In this document: in pieces, positions 34,377-43,230 of the stretch | Layout: the number at the start of each line of letters is the position of its first letter | Numbering within the stretch: position 1 is the first letter of the stretch | NCBI GenBank assembly: GCA_963835855.1 | Contig: CAWIHA010000003.1 | Coordinates: 1-64,000, forward strand | Direction of reading: 5' to 3' | DNA length: 64,000 nucleotides | From: CAWIHA01 sp963835855 | GTDB taxonomy: Bacteria > Acidobacteriota > Terriglobia > Bryobacterales > Bryobacteraceae | Program-made: the position numbers and the translations under genes | The notes under the pieces: generated by a model | Database searches by the model: none | Seen by the model: the letters and a program-made list of their open reading frames with translations, nothing else | What the model was told of the DNA's origin: nothing

Positions 34377-34616
34377 CTAACGAATCTCTTCCAGCACCCG
34401 GTCCGCTTCGCCGGCGGGATCTTCGGCGCGGTTGCGCGAAGCCTCCACCGGCGTTGCGACGCGTTTCTGACCGCCCTTGCCTGCTCCAGCCGAGCGGACT
34501 CCGGGCGTCACCAGGATGGCCCGCGGTCCGGCCCTGGCGCGCACCGCGGCAGCTTCGAGCGGCGAGCAGACGAATCCATCGATACCGGCCTCCATCGCCA
34601 CAATCAGCGGGTTCAT
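34377..34616 (-). pseudogene. pyrF: Orotidine-5'-phosphate decarboxylase, C-terminal remnant
   Basis: A 79-residue frame overlaps the selD stop as ATGA. It contains the PyrF C-terminal motifs AGIDGFVCSPLEAAAVRA, ILVTPGVRSAGAGKGGQKRV and ATPVEA, ending ADRVLEEIR. The catalytic N-terminal two thirds are absent. In addition, the phosphate-binding segment GADYxVxGRPI that should follow ATPVEA is missing, leaving SRNRAEDPAG. It therefore cannot be an active decarboxylase. It marks a deletion junction between selD and alaS, unless it was retained as a small coupled protein. Confidence 0.65.
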
Positions 34617-35629
34617 ACGACGCGGATTGGCTTCTCCCCTCGCCTGTCGATGCGTCCAATACGATAAGCGCCGGCGAGATCCCGTTCCATGGCCGCGGCG
34701 TCGGGCTCGGCCGCTGCAATGAGCAGGCCGCCTGAGGTCTGCGGGTCGTACAAAAGGTTTTCGATTTCCGCGGGCAACTCGCACGCCAGCTCGACCGCGC
34801 ACGAGGCGAACTCGCGGTTGTTCTTGAGACCGCCTGCGAGCGCGCCGGCGCGCGCATATTCCACGGCGCCCGGCAGGAACCTGACAGCCTGGGCTGCAAT
34901 CTCGAGCGTCACACCGCTCGCGACGGCCATCTCCCGCGCATGGCCGATCAAGCCGAAACCGGAAACATCGGTCGAGGCATGCGCGCCACAGGCGAGCATT
35001 ACCTCGCACGCGCGCCGGTTCAGTTCGAGCATCGACTCGATGGACGCACGCACGTGCGCTTCCTCAGCCGTGCCACGCTTGAGCGCCGTCGAAATCACGC
35101 CGGTGCCGATGCGCTTCGTGAAGATCAGAACATCGCCGGAGCGTGCGGCTGCGTTGGTCAGCACACGGCTGGGATGCACAATACCAGTGACCGCATAGCC
35201 GAATTTGATGTCGTCATCGGCGATGCTGTGGCCGCCGAGAACCGCGCAGCCCGCCTCCGTCATCTTCCCGAGCCCGCCTTTCAGAATCTGCTCCAGATCC
35301 TCGATGCTGCCCTGGGCCGGATAAGCGACGATCGAGAGCGCCGAAAGCGGCCACCCGCCCATCGCGTAGACATCGCTGAGCGCATTCGCGGCGGCGATGG
35401 CGCCGAAAGTGTATGGATCGTCCACGATGGGCGTGAAAAAATCCACCGTCTGCACGAGGGCACACTCCGGCGTCAGCTTGTAGACGCCGGCGTCATCCGA
35501 CGTCTCAAACCCCACCAGCACGTTCTCGTTCGGCAACGAAGGCAGCCGGGACAGCACCTGGTCCAACAACTTTGGACTCAGCTTAGACGCTCAACCCGCA
35601 GCCTTCGCATGGGCCGTCAATCTGACCAT
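34613..35629 (-). CDS. selD: Selenide, water dikinase, selenocysteine-containing
   Basis: It makes selenophosphate from selenide and ATP for selenocysteine and selenouridine synthesis. A conventional frame begins with TTG 35569, but in-frame sequence continues upstream to ATG 35629 through one TGA (35593-35591). The upstream residues are MVRLTAHAKAAG-U-ASKLSPK. They align with the catalytic loop of E. coli SelD (LTQYSHGAGCGCKISPK), with UGA in the position of the essential Cys17 region, as in known Sec-type SelDs. The full protein would be 338 residues. The core has FETSDDAGVYKL, TVDFFTPIVDDPYTFGAIAA, VLGGHSIADDDIKFGY and DPQTSGGLL. A bSECIS-like hairpin follows the UGA. Confidence 0.9.
35558..35593 (-). 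promoter_or_regulatory. UGA codon and bSECIS-like hairpin in selD
   Basis: After the UGA at 35593-35591 and nine bases, the mRNA can fold CTG-A-GTCCAA / TTGGAC-CAG: a nine-pair stem with one bulged A and the five-base loop AGTTG. The loop contains GU and starts 19 bases after the UGA, within the usual range for bacterial SECIS elements recognised by SelB. The fold was derived by eye from complementarity. Confidence 0.6.
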
Positions 35630-35710
35630 CGGTACCAGTGTACTCACGCGCGCGCGTCCGCGGCTCATGGCTCGTGGTTCGTAGATTCGGGCGGGCTCGC
35701 CGCCTGCGCC

Positions 35711-36535
35711 TTAGAGCACGTCCGCAAAGCCGCGCTTGAGATGGCGGAAAAAGAGGCCGCCCAGCACGAAGGAACCAAACCCGAATGCCGCGATCGCAGC
35801 GAGATCGCTCAGGCCCGGCGGGCGGTCGGAGAGCAGCCGCTCGCGGTACGCGCGAACCAGATAGGCCAGCGGGTTCGCTTTGAGGAGAGTGCGGAGATGG
35901 TACCTCTCGGGGATCTGCTGCTCAGTGATGAAGATCGGCGTGAACCAAAACCAGAATGTCAGCACGACCAAGAGCGCCTGCGCGGTGTCGCGCAGATAGA
36001 CGTGCAGGCTCGAAACGATCCAGGCAATGCCGATCGCAAACAAGCCGAGGAAAAACATATAGACCGGCAGAAAAAACACCATCACGCTGAAATGTTTGAG
36101 CCAGATTCCTATCGCCGCCAGCGCCAGCGCAAGCGCAATCAGGTGATTCACCAGCGAGGAAAGGAAGATCGATACCGGCACGACTTCCGCCGGAAATATC
36201 GTTTTGGTGATCAGGTTCTGGTGATCGAGGAGGGAGGACGCCGAGCGCTGGACCGTGTCTTGGAACAGCAGCCACGGCAGGAAGCCCGCAAACAGGAAAA
36301 TCGGGTAGTTCTGCGTAATCGCGTCCGGCGGCAGCTTCACCCGGAAACAGATCTGGAACACGAAGACCCAGCTCACCAGCAGGACCAGCGGATGGACAAC
36401 GCCCCAAAGCCACCCGGCCGCCGAGCCAACGAAACGCTGCGTAAAGTCGCGCCGGACCAACTGAAACAGCAGGTTCCGCCGCTCGACTAAGTTCCGCAGA
36501 AAATGAGAGCCGGGAATACGAGTCATCAAAGGCAT
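35711..36535 (-). CDS. ABC-2 type polysaccharide/lipid exporter permease
   Basis: This 274-residue inner-membrane permease resembles Wzm/RfbA/TagG. It starts at ATG 36535 (MPLMTRIPGSHFLRNLVERR); ATG 36526 is possible. The cytoplasmic N-terminus LLFQLVRRDFTQRFVGSAAG is the typical ABC-2 amphipathic entry, followed by about six helices (WLWGVVHPLVLLVSWVFVFQ; IFLFAGFLPWLLFQ; IALALALAAIGIWL; VYMFFLGLFAIGIAWIV; LLVVLTFWFWFTPIFI) and NPLAYLVRAYRERLL near the end. The ATP-binding partner is not adjacent, which is unusual. The gene is transcribed toward selD with an 81-base gap. Confidence 0.85.
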   Translation of the reverse strand: MPLMTRIPGSHFLRNLVERRNLLFQLVRRDFTQRFVGSAAGWLWGVVHPLVLLVSWVFVFQICFRVKLPPDAITQNYPIFLFAGFLPWLLFQDTVQRSASSLLDHQNLITKTIFPAEVVPVSIFLSSLVNHLIALALALAAIGIWLKHFSVMVFFLPVYMFFLGLFAIGIAWIVSSLHVYLRDTAQALLVVLTFWFWFTPIFITEQQIPERYHLRTLLKANPLAYLVRAYRERLLSDRPPGLSDLAAIAAFGFGSFVLGGLFFRHLKRGFADVL

Positions 36536-36631
36536 TGTATACGACTTGGCGCAGGGCCTACGGCCGGCGCGTGGCGGCTCTCGTGGCCCGTGGCTCACGT
36601 GGCCTGTAAGAGATGGCAGGAGCAATCGAAA

Positions 36632-36756
36632 TACGTTGCCCTGCTGCTGACAGACGTTATTATGCCGCCCCAGATGAGCCCCGCGAATTGGCGGAGACGT
36701 TAAATGTGTTGCAGCCGGGACACAAAGTGATATGTTTGGGTATGCCGGTGATGTGA
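36632..36756 (+). pseudogene. Decayed response-regulator receiver remnant
   Basis: Just upstream of the hybrid kinase, one frame reads YVALLLTDVIMPPQMSP, which matches the phospho-acceptor region of the kinase's own receiver (LALTDVIMPQMSG) with an inserted Pro. After a shift the adjacent frame continues LAETLNVLQPGHKVICLG, the expected next helix and strand, then stops at TGA 36756. The two frames and the missing flanks show a degenerate receiver copy, perhaps left by a duplication. Confidence 0.5.
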
Positions 36757-36792
36757 GGAGCGGGCGCGGGTGGCAAGTTGGGGGGTGTGAAC

Positions 36793-38797
36793 ATGGAGCG
36801 GGAGGCGCGGCGCACAGAGGCCGAACGGGTCGAGCCTGGCCTGGGCGAAGAGGCCACCCGGGCGAGGGCTCAGGCCGATCACAGGTTCCGCGAGCTGCTG
36901 GAGGCCGCGCCGGACGCCATTCTCGAGATCGATCGCAATGGCCGGATTGTGCTGCTGAACCCGGCGGCGGAGGATCTTTTCGGATTCCGGCCCAGCGAGC
37001 TGCTCGGGCAGCCATTGGAGTTGCTGGTTCCCGAGCGCTTCCGCAAACAGCACGAGGCACACAAGTCCGCCTATTGGAGCGATCCCGCCAGGCGCACGGT
37101 AGCCAACGGCCGCGACGTTCTGGGCGCGGCGAAAGGACGGCACTGAAGTCCCGGTCGAGGTGCGCTTGAGTCCCGTTAGGACCGAACACGGGGACTTCGT
37201 GACTTGCATCGTTCGTGATCTCACGGCCCGTAAGCAGTCCGAAGAGGCGCTGCGCCAGTCCAACCGCGAGATCGTGAGCATTCTCGAAAACATCACCGAC
37301 GCCTTCTTTGCGCTGGACCGCAAATGGCGCTTCACTTATCTGAACCGCAAGGCCGAACAGATGATTGCACGCAGCCGTGAGGACCTCATAGGAAAGAACA
37401 TTTGGGAAGAGTTCCCCGAGCTGGCCGGCACAGCTTTCTACGATCAGCACCACAAGGCCGTCGAAGAACAGACGCCGGTGGAGTTCTCGATGTTCTATCC
37501 GCCGCTGAGCATCTGGGTGGAGACCCACGTTTACCCTTCGGAAACTGGACTCTCGGTGTATCTGCAGGACATCACGGCGCGGAAGCACTTGGAGGAACAG
37601 TTCCAGCAATCGCAAAAGCTCGAGGCGCTCGGCAGGCTGGCTGGCGGAGTCGCGCACGATTTCAACAACCTGCTGACGATCATCGGCGGCTACGGGCGGA
37701 TGGCGCTCGACAGTATCGAAAAGAAGAACCCGTTTCGCCAAGATTTCGAGGCAATCGTGGAGGCCGCCAACCGGGCATCGGCTCTGACACGCCAATTGCT
37801 GGCCTTCAGCCGCCGCCAGCACGTACAGCCGAAGGTGCTGGACCTGAACCGGCTGGTGAACCGCATGAACAAAATGCTGCGCCGGCTGATCCGGGAAGAT
37901 ATCGATCTGCGCTTGGCTCTCGCGCCGGATCTCGGCCGCATCAAGGCCGATCCGGGACAACTCGAGCAGGTAATCATGAACCTCGCTGTCAATGCGCGCG
38001 ATGCCATGCCGGGCGGAGGCCGGCTCACCATCGAGACAGTGAACCTGGAGGTCCGCGAGAACGCGGCGGATCTGCCTGCGGACCTGCCGTGCGGTTCTTA
38101 CATTGTGCTTTCGGTCAGCGATACGGGTACAGGGATGACGCCGGAGATACGGAGCCGTATCTTCGAACCGTTTTTCACGACCAAACCCAAGGGAAAGGGA
38201 ACCGGCCTCGGCCTTTCGACGGTATACGGAATTGTCAAACAGAGTGGGGGCGGCATCTCGGTAGAGACGGAGATCGGCAGAGGCACTACCTTCCGCATCT
38301 ACGTGCCGCGCACAAGCCATCCATCTAAGCAGGCGCGAACGGAGGCGGTGCGCCTGCCGCGCAAGGGCACGGAGACAATCCTGCTCGTAGAGGACGAGCC
38401 GGAAGTGCGGAAGCTCGCACGCGAGATGCTGATGCGCCAAGGCTACACGGTGCTTGAAGCGTGCGACGGCCCGGAGGCGCTCGAGACCTGGGCGCGTCAT
38501 CCGCATTCGATCGATTTGGCGCTCACCGACGTGATCATGCCTCAGATGAGCGGGTTCCAACTGGCCGAGAGATTAATCGCGGCCCGGCCCGCTCTCAGGG
38601 TGCTGTATATGACCGGGTACAGCGACGATGTCATTGCCGGGTATGGGGTGGTAAAGAAGGAGGCTGAACTGCTGCGAAAGCCCTTCACCTCTGAGGCCTT
38701 AGCGCGGAAAGTGCGGCAGGCGCTTGACGACCCCCAGCCATCAGGTGCTGACCACCCCGACATGGCGCATCTTGCCGCCTCGCGTAACCTCCGCTAG
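36793..38797 (+). CDS. PAS-domain hybrid histidine kinase, interrupted by a 1-base insertion
   Basis: This is a soluble hybrid sensor kinase of about 667 residues once one extra base near 37127 is removed. Part 1 has a PAS domain (LLEAAPDAILEIDRNGRIVL). After the break, VEVRLSPVRTEHGDFVTCIV completes PAS 1, then PAS 2 (ILENITDAFFALDRKWRFTY) follows. HisKA has the H-box AGGVAHDFNNLLTIIGG, the ATPase has MNLAVNARDAMPGGG, DTGTGMTPEIR and KGKGTGLGLSTVYGI, and the C-terminal receiver has LLVEDEPEVR, Asp in LALTDVIMPQMSG and Lys in LLRKPFTSEAL. ATG 36793 has GGGGGG upstream; TTG 36778 is possible. No membrane segment is seen. Confidence 0.87.
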
Positions 38798-38873
38798 GCC
38801 CGCTTCCCCTTTTTACACAAACTCGGCGTAGAATCGAAGTAGGCAGTAAGAGCGGATTTCTGGGGATAGAGGG

Positions 38874-39035
38874 ATGCTTATGCGAGTGTGGTTTGAGCGT
38901 ATCGCAGTTTTCTGGTGCAACCTGGCACATCCGGCCCCGCTGTGGCCTCGGAACGGCTACTATCAGTGCCCGCAGTGCCGGCGGATTTACCCTGTGCCAT
39001 GGGCTGGCGCCGGTTCGAGGCGCGGCGGCGCCTGA
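38874..39035 (+). CDS. Small CPxC-motif protein
   Basis: This is a 53-residue frame starting at ATG 38874 after GATAGAGGG, a good ribosome-binding site. It reads MLMRVWFERIAVFWCNLAHP, then a compact zinc-ribbon-like half, YYQCPQCRRIYPVPW. Small proteins ending in YxCxxCxRxYPVPW occur in acidobacteria; their role is unknown. A strong terminator lies downstream on the same strand. Short length keeps confidence moderate. Confidence 0.5.
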   Translation: MLMRVWFERIAVFWCNLAHPAPLWPRNGYYQCPQCRRIYPVPWAGAGSRRGGA

Positions 39036-39165
39036 GGCCCGCGGCGCAGAGGCCCGAGTCGGCCCCGCCTTCGCTCGCTGTATTGCTGGCGGCTGTTCCT
39101 GCCGATAGATTCGTGGAGACCGCGCGTAGGGTTCTAAGAGTTGCACCCTGAGCAGGGGTGTTCGG

Positions 39166-39204
39166 ACGGGGCGGGCATGGTGTTGTGGTCTGCCCCGTTT
39201 TTTT
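39166..39204 (+). terminator. Rho-independent terminator
   Basis: ACGGGGC (39166-39172) pairs with GCCCCGT (39192-39198) and is followed by seven T residues (39198-39204). It ends + strand transcription from the hybrid kinase and the small CPxC gene, just before the converging uvrA. Confidence 0.8.
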
Positions 39205-39218
39205 CTGAACTGCCGTTC

Positions 39219-42014
39219 TCAACTCGCCAGTAGCGGCCTCAGGAATTTTCCCGTGTACGACGCTTCCACTTTCGCCACCTCCTCGGGGGTGCCTTGGGCG
39301 ACGATATAGCCGCCGCGCTCGCCGCCTTCCGGACCCAGGTCGATGATCCAATCGGCACTACGGATCACTTCGAGGTTGTGCTCGATGATGAGGATGCTGC
39401 CGCCATTCTGAATGAGCTTTTGGAAAGCGTCGAGCAACTGCGCGATGTCCTCGAAGTGGAGGCCGGTGGTAGGCTCATCGAAGATGTAGAGAGTGCCTTC
39501 CGATCTGCCCTGCACCAGGTGCGAGGCGAGCTTCACGCGTTGCGCCTCGCCGCCGGAGAGCGTCGTCGCCGATTGCCCCAATCTCAGGTAGCCGAGCCCG
39601 ACCTGCGCCAGCACCTTCAACTTCGTGACGAGCCGCGGCACGTCAGCGAAGAACGAAAGTGCCTCCTGGACGGTGAGCTGGAGCACCTCGTGGATGTTGA
39701 GGCCGCGGTAGCGTACTTCGAGCACGCTGCTCTTGTATCGCGTGCCCTTGCACTCGTCACAGACCAACTCCACGTCCGCGAGGAACTGCATCTCCACCGT
39801 GACCGTTCCGTCGCCCTGGCACGTCTCGCAACGCCCGCCGGGAATGTTGAATGAGAAGTGCCCGGATCTGAAGCCGCGGCGCCCGGCTTCGGGCGTGGAG
39901 GCGAACAGATCGCGGACGATGTCGAAGGCCTTGACATACGTGATCGGGTTTGACCGCGGCGTCCGGCCGATCGGCGATTGATCGACCAGCACGGCTGCGC
40001 GGATGCGCTCGGCGCCATCGATCCGGCGGCAGGTGATGGTGGCGCGGCCGGCGGCCTCCTGGTCCTCGGGTTCGTGCCCGGCGGCTTTATGCATGGCCTC
40101 GAGCGACTTGTAAATTACGTCGTGGACCAGCGTCGATTTTCCTGAGCCCGAGACGCCCGTAATGGCCGCCATCATATCCAGCGGGATTTCGGCATCGATG
40201 TTCTTCAGATTGTGTACGCGCGCGCCGCAGATTTTGAGCTTGCGCTTCGGATTCACTGGGCGGCGCGTTCGCGGCCGGCGCGTAGCGATATCACCGCGCA
40301 GGTACGCGGCCGTTAGCGAGCCCGCGCCGTTCGACACGAGTTGCTGGTAGGAGCCGGTGAAGATTACGCGCCCTCCGTTTTCGCCGGCGCCCGGACCGAG
40401 ATCGACGACGTGATCGGCCGAGCGTATCACGTCCGCATCGTGCTCGACCACGACGATCGTGTTGCCCAGGTCGCGCAGCTCTTCGAGGATGCGAATCAGC
40501 CGCCCGGTGTCGCGGCTGTGCAAGCCGATCGAAGGCTCATCGAGCACGTAACAGGCGCCCACCAGGCGCGAGCCGAGGCACGTGGCGAGCTGGATGCGCT
40601 GCGCTTCGCCGCCGGAGAGCGTGGCCGAGAGCCGGTCCAGAGTCAGGTAGTCCAAGCCGACGTCGTTGAGGAATTTGAGGCGCTGGCGGATCTCGAATAG
40701 GATTTTGTCCGCGATGCCGAGCTCCTCCGGCGTCAGATCGAGCGACTCGAAGAACGCCTTCGCTTCGGCGATGTTCATCCGCGCGACTTCGGCGAGATTG
40801 CGCCCGCCCACGCGCACCCAGAGCGCCTCAGCCCGTAGGCGCGCACCCTGGCATACCGGGCATTCGGCGTATCCGCGATAGCGGCTCACGAACACGCGCA
40901 CGTGCAGCTTATATTTCTTGGTTTCCAGGTAATCGAAGAAGCCGCGAATGCCGCCCAGAACGATATCGCGCTCGGCCGCGCTGAGGGCGCCAAACGGCGC
41001 GGAAAACCGCACCTTGCCGCGCGCGCGGCGCTTGAAAGCATCGAGATACGCCCTGTATTTCGGCTTGGTCCAGGGCTCGACCGCGCCTTCGTCGAGCGAA
41101 AGCGATGGGTTCGGGATCACCAGGTTGAGGTCGTAATCGATCGTGTTGCCGAAGCCCTGGCAGCGCGGACACGCGCCGAACGGGCTGTTGAAGCTGAACA
41201 GGCGCGGATCGGGGTCCAGGAACTCAAGGTTGCACTTCTTGCACGCGAATTTTTCGCTGAAGCGCAGCGTGCGCGGAGGGCGGGCGCCGGCCTGCTCGAA
41301 AAGGACTTCGCCCGCCTCCCGGTAGCAGATCTCAGCGCTATCGACCAGCCGCTGGTGCAGCTCCGGGCCCATTACAAGCCGGTCCACGAGCGCGAAAAGC
41401 GGGCTCGAGAAATCGATATCGAGCAGTGATTCGGGAGTCGAGAACTCGAATGTGCAGCCGTTCTGGAACAGGCGGTTGAACCCCTTTTTCCGCAACTCGA
41501 AGAGCCGGTCGCGCAATGCCTGGGTGCCCGCCTGCCCGCCCGCAACCCGGATGGGGAACAGCACGTACCAGCGTGAGCCCGCGGGCTCCGCAAGCAGCCG
41601 GCCGGCGATCTGATCGACGGTGTCGCGCTCGACCCGCTGGCCGCAGGTCGGGCAGAACGTCCGTCCGGCGCGTGCATAGAGCAGGCGCAGGAAGTCGTAC
41701 AGCTCGGTTGCGGTGGCGACCGTGGAGCGCGGGTTGCGTGTCGTGTTTTTCTGGCGGATGGCAATGGGCGGGGCGATGCCCTCGATTTCATCGACCTCGG
41801 GCTTCTCCATGCGCTCTAGGAACTGGCGCGCGTAAGCGGAGAGCGACTCCACGTAGCGCCGCTGGCCCTCGGCGTAGATCGTGTCGAAGACAAGCGACGA
41901 TTTGCCCGAGCCGGAGACGCCGGTCACCACCGTCAGCTTGTTGTGCGGGATGGCGAGCGAAATGTTCTTGAGGTTATGGACCCTCGCGCCCCGAATGAGA
42001 ATTGCGTCTTCCAC
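39219..42014 (-). CDS. uvrA: Excinuclease ABC subunit A
   Basis: This is the damage-recognition ATPase of nucleotide excision repair, loading UvrB. The 931-residue protein has two ABC modules. Module 1 shows Walker A GVSGSGKSSLVFDT (about residue 33) and LSGGEAQRIQLATCLGSRL; module 2 shows GVSGSGKSTLVHDV (about 645) and LSGGEAQRVKLASHL. Zinc modules are visible as CPTCGQ, CKKCNLEF...CPRCQG, and CETCQGDG with a later CDECKG. The start is GTG 42014 (MEDAILIRGARVHNLKN). It is divergent from mutY with only 54 bases between. Confidence 0.97.
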   Translation of the reverse strand: MEDAILIRGARVHNLKNISLAIPHNKLTVVTGVSGSGKSSLVFDTIYAEGQRRYVESLSAYARQFLERMEKPEVDEIEGIAPPIAIRQKNTTRNPRSTVATATELYDFLRLLYARAGRTFCPTCGQRVERDTVDQIAGRLLAEPAGSRWYVLFPIRVAGGQAGTQALRDRLFELRKKGFNRLFQNGCTFEFSTPESLLDIDFSSPLFALVDRLVMGPELHQRLVDSAEICYREAGEVLFEQAGARPPRTLRFSEKFACKKCNLEFLDPDPRLFSFNSPFGACPRCQGFGNTIDYDLNLVIPNPSLSLDEGAVEPWTKPKYRAYLDAFKRRARGKVRFSAPFGALSAAERDIVLGGIRGFFDYLETKKYKLHVRVFVSRYRGYAECPVCQGARLRAEALWVRVGGRNLAEVARMNIAEAKAFFESLDLTPEELGIADKILFEIRQRLKFLNDVGLDYLTLDRLSATLSGGEAQRIQLATCLGSRLVGACYVLDEPSIGLHSRDTGRLIRILEELRDLGNTIVVVEHDADVIRSADHVVDLGPGAGENGGRVIFTGSYQQLVSNGAGSLTAAYLRGDIATRRPRTRRPVNPKRKLKICGARVHNLKNIDAEIPLDMMAAITGVSGSGKSTLVHDVIYKSLEAMHKAAGHEPEDQEAAGRATITCRRIDGAERIRAAVLVDQSPIGRTPRSNPITYVKAFDIVRDLFASTPEAGRRGFRSGHFSFNIPGGRCETCQGDGTVTVEMQFLADVELVCDECKGTRYKSSVLEVRYRGLNIHEVLQLTVQEALSFFADVPRLVTKLKVLAQVGLGYLRLGQSATTLSGGEAQRVKLASHLVQGRSEGTLYIFDEPTTGLHFEDIAQLLDAFQKLIQNGGSILIIEHNLEVIRSADWIIDLGPEGGERGGYIVAQGTPEEVAKVEASYTGKFLRPLLAS

Positions 42015-42068
42015 GAGAGTGGCCTCACAGAACGCCGCCGCGCGCAGCGTTTATCATTTCAGTATATC

Positions 42069-43097
42069 GTGAGGCCTAAGAAGAGCACCGGTTTGCCGCC
42101 GCCGCGGCGTGTTCGTGCGCTGCTTCACCGTTGGTATAAGAAAGCGCATCGCAAGCTGCCCTGGCGGGCGGGGCGCGATCCTTACCGCATCTGGGTTTCT
42201 GAGATCATGCTGCAGCAGACGCGCGTCGCGGCCGTCGTTCCATACTACGAACGGTTTCTCAAGCGGTTTCCGGATGCGGCTGCGCTGGCGCGCGCTAGCG
42301 AGGCCGAGGTGCTGGCGTGCTGGAGCGGCCTGGGATATTATTCCCGCGCCAGGAATCTGCGCCGGGCCGCGAAGGCAATCGAAAAGCTAGGCGGTTTTCC
42401 GCGCGATTACGAAAGCATCCGCGCGCTCGCGGGCGTGGGCGATTACACGGCTGCGGCGGTGGCGAGCCTGGCCTTCGATCTGCCCTACGCCGTTCTCGAT
42501 GGCAACGTCGCGCGCGTGCTCGCACGTCTCACCGGCGAGCGCGGCGAGATCTCAGCGGCCGCAACCAGGCAGCGGCAGTACCAGGCCGCCACGCGGCTGC
42601 TCGACCGCGCGCATCCTGGAGCGTTCAACCAGGCGCTGATGGAGCTCGGCGCAACCGTCTGCCTGCCACGCGCACCCGAGTGCGCAGGCTGTCCGATCGA
42701 ACGATACTGCGCGGCCCGCCGGGCCGGCCTCGAGCGCGAGTTGCCCATCAAACGCCGCCTCGCAAATACTCTTCGCAAGCAACTTACGCTCCTGCTCATC
42801 CATAGCCGGGGGCGTCTGTTACTTTGGCAGCGGGGAGCGGATTCCCGGCGGCTTGCCGGATTCTGGGAGCTTCCAGAGGCGGAACAACTCCCTGAAGCCG
42901 AGCTGAGCGGCGAGATCGCCACCTTTGCGCACTCGATCACGCATCATCGTTATGCAGTTAGCGTAATTGCTGCGCGGGTTCGCCGTGTTCCATCCGGATT
43001 CCGCTGGGTTCCGCGCCCAAGCCTGGCGCGGATTCCGCTGAGCACGATGGCGCGGAAAGCGGTTGCCGCTTGGTGCGAGCCAAAGCGTGGCCAATAA
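42069..43097 (+). CDS. mutY: A/G-specific adenine glycosylase
   Basis: It removes adenine mispaired with 8-oxoguanine. The protein has 342 residues from GTG 42069; the frame is open upstream into uvrA, but the family N-terminus (LLHRWYKKAHRKLPWR) begins just after this start. Visible are the catalytic Glu in DPYRIWVSEIMLQQTR, the HhH loop ALAGVGDYTAAAVASLAF, the catalytic Asp in LDGNVARVLARL and the 4Fe-4S loop C-X6-C-X2-C-X5-C (CLPRAPECAGCPIERYC). The C-terminal NUDIX-like MutT domain has FWELPEAEQLPE and SITHHRYAVSV. It forms a repair pair with the divergent uvrA. Confidence 0.95.
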   Translation: MRPKKSTGLPPPRRVRALLHRWYKKAHRKLPWRAGRDPYRIWVSEIMLQQTRVAAVVPYYERFLKRFPDAAALARASEAEVLACWSGLGYYSRARNLRRAAKAIEKLGGFPRDYESIRALAGVGDYTAAAVASLAFDLPYAVLDGNVARVLARLTGERGEISAAATRQRQYQAATRLLDRAHPGAFNQALMELGATVCLPRAPECAGCPIERYCAARRAGLERELPIKRRLANTLRKQLTLLLIHSRGRLLLWQRGADSRRLAGFWELPEAEQLPEAELSGEIATFAHSITHHRYAVSVIAARVRRVPSGFRWVPRPSLARIPLSTMARKAVAAWCEPKRGQ

Positions 43098-43111
43098 TGT
43101 CCTGTCTGGGG

Positions 43112-43173
43112 AGTTCGCCTACCGCTTGTTGACGTGCGCGGCTCCGTTCCGAGGCGCGACCGTGAGGGAGCGG
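43112..43173 (+). repeat. Dispersed intergenic repeat, family 2, copy B
   Basis: This block aligns with 10479-10535: AGTTCGC, ACCGCTTG, GACGTGCGCGG, then a short variable stretch, then CGTGAGGGAGCGG. It begins 15 bases after the mutY stop, in the decayed strip that also carries a phosphatase remnant and an insertion sequence. Confidence 0.5.
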
Positions 43174-43230
43174 TCTAAGGCAGGAATTCTGAGAACGCGC
43201 GCTCTTCTTGCCGTCGGTCGATGTCCAGCA

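Noticed and set aside
34336..34899. N-terminal extension of alaS by about 190 residues
   Set aside because: The extension is low-complexity Arg/Ser/Ala sequence overlapping selD and the pyrF remnant. GTG 34335 gives the normal AlaS N-terminus and length.
35711..38560. A 949-residue minus-strand open frame
   Set aside because: Only its last 274 residues (the ABC permease, 35711-36535) look like protein. The rest is antisense to the hybrid kinase and mirrors its codons.
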